Assembly (NCBI GenBank): GCA_964412405.1
Contig: CAYPOB010000055.1
Coordinates: forward strand, 1 to 5,236
Source: JAJOKI01 sp964412405
GTDB lineage: Archaea > Halobacteriota > UBA148 > JAJOKI01
Direction of reading: 5' to 3'
Length of the DNA: 5,236 nt
The notes below the pieces were generated by a model. The model saw only the letters and a program-made list of their open reading frames with translations. It was not told where the DNA came from and did no database searches. This document shows, piece by piece, positions 1 through 5,236 of this stretch; position 1 is the first letter of the stretch, and each line of letters opens with the position of its first letter. Both the position numbers and the translations under genes were made by a program.

Positions 1-3000
1 TAACTCTCGTTGATAATCCTGTATCGAGTTGATCGTCATCTTTCCTTTTTTAGCCATATCAATTGCATCCGCTGCTGCTTTAGCTGCCTGCATGGTTGTG
101 ATGTATGGGATGTTGAAATCCACAGTAGCACGCCTCATATCGTAGCCGTCTTTGAGAGATAGCTTGGAAGTGGGCGTATTGATGATCAGGTGCACTTCTT
201 TTCCCCTCATCCTGTCAATTATGTTGTCCCCTCCTTCGTGTATTTTCTTGATGACATCTATCCGAATCCCATGTTCTTTCAGGTAACGTGCAGTACCAGC
301 CGTGCCTACGAGTTTGAGACCCATATCCTGCATCTTCCTGGTGATGTCGATCATCGCTGGTTTGTCATCATCCTGCACTGAAACGAATACCGTTCCTTCG
401 GTCGGCAGAGCATTGCCAGCGCTCAACTCTGCCTTGAAGAACGCCCTGGCAAAGTCACGGTCGATTCCCATTACTTCTCCTGTGCTTCTCATCTCTGGAC
501 CCAATATCGGATCTGCACCTGGCAGTTTATCAAATGGAAGCACGACCTCCTTCACCGAAACATAGGGAATATCCAGGACATCTGTATATCCAAGTTTCTC
601 GAGGCTGTGTCCGATCATCACCTTGGCGGCGATTTTCGCCAGCGGGATGCCCATCGTCTTGCATACATACGGAACGGTCCTGCTCGACCGAGGATTCGCC
701 TCGAACACATATACTCTGCCATCTTTCGCAGCCATCTGAAGATTGATCAAGCCCTTTACCTGCAACGCCAGTGCAATCCGTTTAGTATAATCTCGCACGG
801 TTTGCAGGACATCATCATCAAGCGACTGCGGAGGGATCACACAGGCCGAGTCTCCAGAGTGGATGCCCGCCTCTTCAATGTGCTCCATTATGGCACCTAT
901 CAGTACGTTCTTCCCATCTGAAACCGCATCCACATCTATCTCGGTTGCGTCCTGCAGGAAACTATCTATCAACACAGGATGTTCATGTGATACTTTTACC
1001 GCCTTGCGCACATATTTCTCAAGGCTCGTCTCATCGTAGACGATTTCCATCGCCCTGCCGCCCAGCACATATGATGGTCTGATCAGTATGGGATAACCAA
1101 TCCGTTTTGCGACTTCTTTTGCCTCTTCTACCGAGGTAGCAGACCCATTATCCGGTTGGGGAATGTTCAATTTCCTGAGAAGGCTGCTAAATAGATATCT
1201 ATCCTCTGCGATGTTGATAGATTCTGGAGAGGTGCCAAGGATAACTGTATCGAGGTCCGATCTGCGCTTAAGCTCTTTTTCCAATGGAATCGCGAGATTC
1301 ACCGAGGTCTGCCCCCCAAATTGAACCGCCACCCCATATGGACGTTCGGTTTCAATGACGTTCATCACATCTTCAAGCGTCAGCGGCTCAAAAAATAGTT
1401 TATCAGATATATCGTAGTCGGTTGAAACCGTCTCCGGATTATTATTTATGATATGGGTTTCGATTCCCTCTTCGCGCAGGGCAAGTACTGCGTGCACCGT
1501 ACAGTAGTCGAACTCGATACCCTGTCCAATCCTGATAGGTCCTGCGCCCAATATCAGCACCTTTCTTCGATCAGATGGATTTGCCTCACATTGCGTCTCG
1601 TATGTCGAGTAGTAATATGGTGTCTTCGCCTCAAACTCGGCTGCACAGGTATCGACCATCTTATATGTATGTTTTATGCCGACCTTCCGACGCAAGTCGG
1701 TGATATCCTCTCGCCCCCTTCCGGTCAGTTCTGCGATGCGCTCATCGGTAAAGCCCATGCGCTTGGCCATCCGCAGATTATCGACAGACACGTGCTCTCT
1801 CAAATGATCTTCCATATCGATGATGTTCTGGATCTTCCTGATGAAGAACGGATCGATGGAAGTCAGCTTTGTAATTTTTTCGCTCCCGAATCCATGGCGC
1901 AATGCATGATATATGACAAACAGCCGCTCATCGGTCGGGGTTCGGAGAAGCTCTTCTATATCATCGCCCCTCCATTCGCCAAATCGCATCTGTATATCGA
2001 GCGAGCGCAAGGCTTTATGCATTGATTCTTCCAGAGTCCTTCCGATTGCCATCACCTCGCCTGTACTCTTCATGGCAGTGGTGAGCGTTTTGTCAGCAGT
2101 GGTGAATTTATCGAATGGCCATCTCGGTATCTTGAGCACGGTATAATCCACAGTGGGCTCGAACGATGCAGGCGTCTCCTTTGTCACACCATTTGGTATC
2201 TCATCGAGCGTCAACCCAATCGCTATTTTGGCTGCCACCCTTGCAATGGGGTATCCCGTCGCTTTGGATGCAAGCGCCGATGAACGTGAAACTCTGGGAT
2301 TGACCTCGATGACACAATATTCCTCGTCTCTAACCGCAAATTGGATGTTGCACCCGCCTTCGATGCCAAGCGCCCGGATGATTTTGATGGCGGCGCTCCG
2401 CAATGTCTGATGGTCTACGTCAGAAAGTGTCTGAGCCGGCGTTACGACGATAGATTCGCCGGTATGAATGCCCATCGGGTCGATGTTTTCCATGTTGCAT
2501 ATCGTAATGCATGTATCGTTTGCATCCCGCATGACCTCGTACTCGAACTCCTTCCAACCGAGCACACTTTCTTCGACCAATACTTGATGAATCCTGGAAC
2601 GGCTTAATCCCATTTCAACGATACTCTCCAGCTCGGATTTGGTCCTGGCAATTCCTCCGCCAAATCCGCCCAGTGTATATGCCGGTCTGATGATTAGCGG
2701 GAGATGAAGCTCCTTCATGGCCTTCATGGCATCTTTTATCGAAGAAACCGCTTCGCTCCTTGGGACCTTCTCGCCGATTCGTTCGATCATCTGCTTGAAT
2801 AGGCCCCTATCTTCTGCGTTATATATCGCCTCCAATGGCGTGCCAAGCACCTGGAGCCCATATTTATCGAGAATACCTTTTTCCGCAAGTTCGGTGGTAA
2901 TATTCAATCCAGTCTGTCCACCCAATCCTGCCACTATGCCGTCAGGCCTTTCTTTGGCGATTATCTCTGCGATAATATCCCATTTGATCGGTTCTATGTA

Positions 3001-3192
3001 GGTGGTATCCGCTACATCTGGATCGGTCATTATCGTCGCCGGGTTCGAATTGACCAACACGACGCTGACTCCCTCCTCCCGCAACGATTTGCATGCTTGA
3101 GTGCCCGAGAAATCGAACTCTGCCGCCTGCCCTATCTGGATGGGTCCTGACCCGATTAGTATGACCTTATTGATATCCGGATGCCTCGGCAT
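1..3192 (-). CDS. carB: Carbamoyl-phosphate synthase large subunit CarB (3' end cut by window edge)
   Basis: CarB makes carbamoyl phosphate from bicarbonate, two ATP and ammonia channelled from CarA, in the cytoplasm. I translated the minus strand from ATG at 3192 (MPRHPDINKVILIGSGP) and it stays open for 1064 codons to position 1, with no internal stop or frameshift. E. coli CarB has 1073 residues, so only a few codons and the stop should be missing. By family layout, the carboxyphosphate ATP-grasp half spans about 1-400 (R169, glycine loop 175-180, E296/N298/R300 in EVNPR). The oligomerisation domain is about 400-545. The carbamoyl-phosphate half starts near GAGPIRIG (549-556) and includes E831/N833 in EANPR. 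The MGS-like allosteric domain begins near 930. Residues matching the E. coli ornithine ligands are present: E773, D781, E882, T1032. Position 177 is Phe, where Ser or Thr is usual. The start is set by family fit and a strong GGAGGT 5 nt upstream. It overlaps carA by 26 nt and is surely co-transcribed. Confidence 0.97.
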   Translation of the reverse strand, partial: MPRHPDINKVILIGSGPIQIGQAAEFDFSGTQACKSLREEGVSVVLVNSNPATIMTDPDVADTTYIEPIKWDIIAEIIAKERPDGIVAGLGGQTGLNITTELAEKGILDKYGLQVLGTPLEAIYNAEDRGLFKQMIERIGEKVPRSEAVSSIKDAMKAMKELHLPLIIRPAYTLGGFGGGIARTKSELESIVEMGLSRSRIHQVLVEESVLGWKEFEYEVMRDANDTCITICNMENIDPMGIHTGESIVVTPAQTLSDVDHQTLRSAAIKIIRALGIEGGCNIQFAVRDEEYCVIEVNPRVSRSSALASKATGYPIARVAAKIAIGLTLDEIPNGVTKETPASFEPTVDYTVLKIPRWPFDKFTTADKTLTTAMKSTGEVMAIGRTLEESMHKALRSLDIQMRFGEWRGDDIEELLRTPTDERLFVIYHALRHGFGSEKITKLTSIDPFFIRKIQNIIDMEDHLREHVSVDNLRMAKRMGFTDERIAELTGRGREDITDLRRKVGIKHTYKMVDTCAAEFEAKTPYYYSTYETQCEANPSDRRKVLILGAGPIRIGQGIEFDYCTVHAVLALREEGIETHIINNNPETVSTDYDISDKLFFEPLTLEDVMNVIETERPYGVAVQFGGQTSVNLAIPLEKELKRRSDLDTVILGTSPESINIAEDRYLFSSLLRKLNIPQPDNGSATSVEEAKEVAKRIGYPILIRPSYVLGGRAMEIVYDETSLEKYVRKAVKVSHEHPVLIDSFLQDATEIDVDAVSDGKNVLIGAIMEHIEEAGIHSGDSACVIPPQSLDDDVLQTVRDYTKRIALALQVKGLINLQMAAKDGRVYVFEANPRSSRTVPYVCKTMGIPLAKIAAKVMIGHSLEKLGYTDVLDIPYVSVKEVVLPFDKLPGADPILGPEMRSTGEVMGIDRDFARAFFKAELSAGNALPTEGTVFVSVQDDDKPAMIDITRKMQDMGLKLVGTAGTARYLKEHGIRIDVIKKIHEGGDNIIDRMRGKEVHLIINTPTSKLSLKDGYDMRRATVDFNIPYITTMQAAKAAADAIDMAKKGKMTINSIQDYQREL

Positions 3193-4264
3193 TGGGTACC
3201 TCCGCTGTTTTTACAAAAATATCAAACAAAAACTCAGCATCCCTGGGACCAGGCGATGCCTCGGGATGATACTGGACACTTAGAATCGGCAACGATTCGT
3301 GCTTAAATCCCTCGACCGTGCCATCATTTGCATTGATATATGTAATCTGCAAACCAGTTCCGCTCAGGGAATCGGGGTCCACAGCAAAGCCATGATTTTG
3401 CGAGGTGATATATACCATTCCCGTGCGCAAATCCTTTACCGGCTGATTGGCGCCCCTGTGCCCAAACTTGAGCTTGTATGTTCTGGCGCCAAGCGCCAGA
3501 GCGATGACCTGATGCCCGAGACAGATGCCGAATACTGGCATCTCGCCAGCCAGCTCCCTGACGACGGAAATGGCATTTTTCGCCTGAAGAGGGTCACCCG
3601 GTCCGTTGGACAGCAGTAATGCATCCGGCTCATACTCTCGAATTTGTCTTGATGATGTATCCGCTGGAACGACCACGATGTCGACGCCCCTCTCGCTCAA
3701 ACAGGATAAGATGTTTTGTTTAACTCCGAGATCCATCACGACGAACCGTTTTCCAGCCCCTTCAATTTTATATGGCTTCGCAGATGTCACTTCTCCTATC
3801 AGATCCAGTTCGGATATGGCGGGCTGCTTCCTGGCAAGTCGCACCGCTTCCTCTCCGTCGTCATCTCCGGCAATCAACGTTGCGCGCAGAGTCCCCTCGT
3901 TTCGTGTGAGGATGGTCAGCATTCTCGTATCGATATCGCTGATGCCAGGTATACCCTCTCCCTCCAGGAAGCTATGAATCGTACCCTTTGATTTATGATG
4001 GGACGGATGGTCACAAACCTCTCTGACGACGAAACCGTTTGCCTTTATCCCATCGGATTGAAACTTCTCGTAACTCACGCCGTAATTCCCAATGAGCGGA
4101 TATGTGAACATTAAAATCTGGCCCTTGTAGGATGGGTCAGTCAACGCTTCTTCATAGCCAGTGAAAGGTGTCGCAAAAACCAATTCCCCATGAGCGATGC
4201 CCTCTGCTCCAAACCCCTTTCCTTTAACCACCGTTCCGTCTTCAAGTCCTAATACTGCCTTCAT
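3167..4264 (-). CDS. carA: Carbamoyl-phosphate synthase small (glutamine amidotransferase) subunit CarA
   Basis: CarA hydrolyses glutamine and passes the ammonia to CarB. At 365 residues it has normal family length (close to the B. subtilis form, slightly shorter than the 382 of E. coli). The N-terminal CarA-specific domain (about 1-160) shows TGYEEALTDPSY, IGNYG and the DIDTR motif. The C-terminal class I glutaminase domain (about 170-350) shows SNGPGDP (219-225) and the nucleophile elbow GICLGHQ with C248. It continues with SQNHG (288-292) and QYHPEASPGP with H333 and E335, so the Cys-His-Glu triad is complete. ATG at 4264 is the only sensible start: an in-frame TAG lies four codons upstream, and AGAGG sits 6 nt before the ATG. 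It is first in the carAB operon. Its last codons double as the carB ribosome binding site. Its promoter lies in the gap shared with the divergent truA. Confidence 0.98.
   Translation of the reverse strand: MKAVLGLEDGTVVKGKGFGAEGIAHGELVFATPFTGYEEALTDPSYKGQILMFTYPLIGNYGVSYEKFQSDGIKANGFVVREVCDHPSHHKSKGTIHSFLEGEGIPGISDIDTRMLTILTRNEGTLRATLIAGDDDGEEAVRLARKQPAISELDLIGEVTSAKPYKIEGAGKRFVVMDLGVKQNILSCLSERGVDIVVVPADTSSRQIREYEPDALLLSNGPGDPLQAKNAISVVRELAGEMPVFGICLGHQVIALALGARTYKLKFGHRGANQPVKDLRTGMVYITSQNHGFAVDPDSLSGTGLQITYINANDGTVEGFKHESLPILSVQYHPEASPGPRDAEFLFDIFVKTAEVPNAEASGYQ
3198..3203 (-). promoter_or_regulatory. carB Shine-Dalgarno site nested in the 3' end of carA
   Basis: On the minus strand GGAGGT lies 5 nt before the carB ATG at 3192. 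It is a near-full match to the anti-Shine-Dalgarno core. The same bases encode part of Ala-Glu-Val-Pro in the CarA tail. It fixes the carB start and suggests translational coupling, since ribosomes finishing carA run over it before terminating at the TAA at 3167-3169. Confidence 0.9.
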
Positions 4265-4270
4265 ATTGTT

Positions 4271-4275
4271 CCTCT
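4271..4275 (-). promoter_or_regulatory. carA Shine-Dalgarno site
   Basis: AGAGG on the minus strand is followed by a 6-nt spacer (AACAAT) and the carA ATG. The match is moderate but well spaced, and it supports the chosen start. Confidence 0.75.
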
Positions 4276-4292
4276 ATAAACACCGGGAAACC

Positions 4293-4307
4293 CTTTTAAA
4301 TTCTCGC
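4293..4307 (-). promoter_or_regulatory. Candidate archaeal TATA box and BRE for carAB
   Basis: On the minus strand a purine-rich GCGAGAA (BRE-like) runs directly into TTTAAAAG, which resembles an archaeal box A. Archaeal transcription usually starts about 22-27 nt downstream of the box centre. That would put the start near 4270-4277 and give a very short leader that barely contains the AGAGG site. The element sits at the right distance in the divergent gap. The call is inference from spacing and composition, and it assumes an archaeal host. Confidence 0.55.
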
Positions 4308-4330
4308 TTAACACTTTAATACTCTGAGGT

Positions 4331-4340
4331 AGATATAATG
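4331..4340 (+). promoter_or_regulatory. Candidate TATA box for truA
   Basis: AGATATAATG on the plus strand, preceded by GAGGT, is the most TATA-like stretch upstream of truA. A start about 25 nt downstream would fall near 4361 and leave a leader of roughly 30 nt containing the GGGTGA site. CTTTAATA (4314-4321) is an alternative. The choice between them cannot be made from sequence alone. Confidence 0.3.
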
Positions 4341-4348
4341 GTTGGATA

Positions 4349-4364
4349 CTTAGATAAAACTAAG
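4349..4364. repeat. Short inverted repeat in the truA upstream region
   Basis: CTTAG and CTAAG form perfect 5-bp arms around the 6-base centre ATAAAA. It lies 28 nt before the truA TTG, near the predicted transcription start. It could be a regulator half-site pair or a weak hairpin, but five A/T-rich base pairs can easily arise by chance. Confidence 0.35.
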
Positions 4365-4379
4365 CACTAAAGACTGGTC

Positions 4380-4385
4380 GGGTGA
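4380..4385 (+). promoter_or_regulatory. truA Shine-Dalgarno site supporting a TTG start
   Basis: GGGTGA lies 7 nt upstream of the TTG at 4393. It fits the GGTGA-type ribosome binding sites common in archaea. No ATG or GTG lies in frame between the upstream in-frame TAG (4351-4353) and the conserved N-terminal motif, so this site decides the start. Confidence 0.75.
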
Positions 4386-4392
4386 ATTTAGT

Positions 4393-5226
4393 TTGCGAAT
4401 TGCTCTTCAATTAGGCTATCTGGGAAACAGGTATCACGGTTTCCAAATCCAGCCTCAGGTCCCTACCATTGAGGATAAATTATTCAATACACTGGAACAT
4501 CTGGGTATAATAGATAATCCAAAAAAGGCAAAATACTCTGCTGCCGGACGGACCGATAGGGGGGTGCATGCACTTGGACAGGTAGTCGCATTTAATACTG
4601 ATAAGCCAGAGCTGACGATGCCCAGAATATTGAACAGCAAACTTCCAGACGATATATGGGTGTGGGGACGGGCCGAGGTGTCAAAAGCATTTGACCCAAG
4701 ACGAAAGGCGATCAGCAGAGAGTACAGGTACCTTCTCTATAGGGTGGGTTTGGACATCTCGAAGATGCGGATAGCATCCACGTTATTGGTGGGCACTCAT
4801 GACTTTGCGAATTTTTCGACGAGGGATGCGGAAAAGAGCACAAAGCGCACGATGAAGCGCATCGAGATAAGGATAAGCGGCCCATTTATAACACTCGACA
4901 TCACCGCCGACAGTTTCACATGGAATATGGCCCGGAAAATCGTGACTGGGCTCAGCATGGTTGGAGGGGGGAGCAGAGACCTCCTCTGGCTGAGAAGTGT
5001 GCTGAAGCCGGATAAATATGTGGAGGTAATAAAATCAGCACCCTCTTTTGGCCTGACCCTGAAAAAAGTTAACTACAGCGGGATCAAGTTTACAGAAGAC
5101 GAATATGCAAAAAAAGCAGCGGCAAAAACCCTTCGAGATCAATTCATATGGCATGGTACCATGGCAGGGGTTCTTAGGGATATGAAGGATGGTATGGGGC
5201 ATCAAAATTCAGATAGTTTATATTGA
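4393..5226 (+). CDS. truA: tRNA pseudouridine synthase A (TruA)
   Basis: TruA isomerises uridine to pseudouridine in the anticodon stem-loop of tRNAs (positions 38-40 in the family) without a cofactor. The 277-residue protein is about normal or slightly long for the family. The N-terminal strand and loop RIALQLGYLGNRYHGFQIQP (2-21) is typical. The catalytic motif GRTDRGVHA contains the expected nucleophile D55. SREYRYLLY (108-116) carries the conserved active-site tyrosine region. DFANFSTRD, then SFTWNMARKIVTGLSMVGGG and PSFGLTLKKV, complete the second half of the fold. The start is TTG at 4393. No ATG or GTG is available upstream, the next Met is M76 (inside the domain), and GGGTGA is well placed. 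The gene is divergent from carAB, with 128 nt between them, and has no functional link to it that I know of. It ends with TGA 10 bases before the window edge. No terminator is visible. Confidence 0.96.
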   Translation: MRIALQLGYLGNRYHGFQIQPQVPTIEDKLFNTLEHLGIIDNPKKAKYSAAGRTDRGVHALGQVVAFNTDKPELTMPRILNSKLPDDIWVWGRAEVSKAFDPRRKAISREYRYLLYRVGLDISKMRIASTLLVGTHDFANFSTRDAEKSTKRTMKRIEIRISGPFITLDITADSFTWNMARKIVTGLSMVGGGSRDLLWLRSVLKPDKYVEVIKSAPSFGLTLKKVNYSGIKFTEDEYAKKAAAKTLRDQFIWHGTMAGVLRDMKDGMGHQNSDSLY

Positions 5227-5236
5227 TTTATCGTTC

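Noticed and set aside
1453..2025. A 190-codon open frame on the plus strand, the longest one opposite carB.
   Set aside because: It lies wholly antisense to intact, strongly conserved carB sequence, shows no recognisable domain, and has low-complexity Cys/His/Ile-rich content typical of a shadow frame.
190..3001. Several other plus-strand open frames of 60-105 codons across carB.
   Set aside because: All are antisense to carB, overlap one another in different frames and resemble no known protein family. I saw no independent start signals for them.
1..3192. Possible broken carB, since no complete frame is bounded by a stop within the window.
   Set aside because: Manual translation stays in one frame from 3192 to 1 with all family motifs in register. 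Only the end lies outside the window.
3299..3991. Plus-strand open frames (up to 123 codons) and a minus-strand alternate frame at 3436-3633 inside carA.
   Set aside because: carA is complete with all catalytic residues, and these frames are shadows of its codon pattern.
4281..4293. A small GGGAAACCC inverted repeat between the carA TATA-like box and the carA start.
   Set aside because: The arms are only 3 bp, which is expected by chance and too weak to call an operator.
4455..4640. A minus-strand 61-codon frame inside truA.
   Set aside because: It is antisense to the catalytic GRTD region of truA, and its sequence is explained by that coding constraint.
1..5236. A search for a novel system: mobile element ends, CRISPR repeats, tRNA genes, toxin-antitoxin pairs, riboswitches.
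   Set aside because: Nearly all bases are accounted for by three conserved housekeeping genes and one short promoter region, and I saw no such signals.

Overview
The window holds ordinary housekeeping genes, most likely from an archaeon and plausibly a methanogen-related euryarchaeote. Four things point that way. TruA carries GRTDRGVHALGQVVAF, where the usual bacterial form is GRTDAGVH. CarB resembles archaeal orthologues in stretches such as GAGPIRIGQGIEFDYC and ANPRSSRTVP. The ribosome binding sites match an archaeal 16S tail (GGAGGT, GGGTGA). A TATA-like box with a purine-rich BRE-like flank lies just upstream of carA. Lineage is inferred from family resemblance only; no 16S or other marker is present.

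Positions 1-4264, minus strand: a carAB operon. carA (3167-4264) encodes the glutaminase subunit of carbamoyl-phosphate synthetase. carB (1-3192) encodes the large synthetase subunit. The two overlap by 26 nt, and the carB Shine-Dalgarno sequence is written inside the last codons of carA. carB is open for 1064 codons down to position 1 with no stop, so the window edge cuts it probably only a few codons before its end. Together the subunits make carbamoyl phosphate from glutamine, bicarbonate and two ATP, for pyrimidine and arginine synthesis.

Positions 4265-4392: a 128-nt divergent intergenic region. It holds a good promoter and ribosome binding site for carA, a weaker candidate promoter and a clear ribosome binding site for truA, and a short inverted repeat.

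Positions 4393-5226, plus strand: truA, a complete tRNA pseudouridine synthase starting at TTG. The last 10 bases hold nothing recognisable.

I found no mobile element, CRISPR array, RNA gene, defence system or other accessory cargo. The points worth a second look are small: an unusual residue in the CarB ATP-grasp loop, a substitution in its allosteric pocket, the nested ribosome binding site, and the compact divergent control region.
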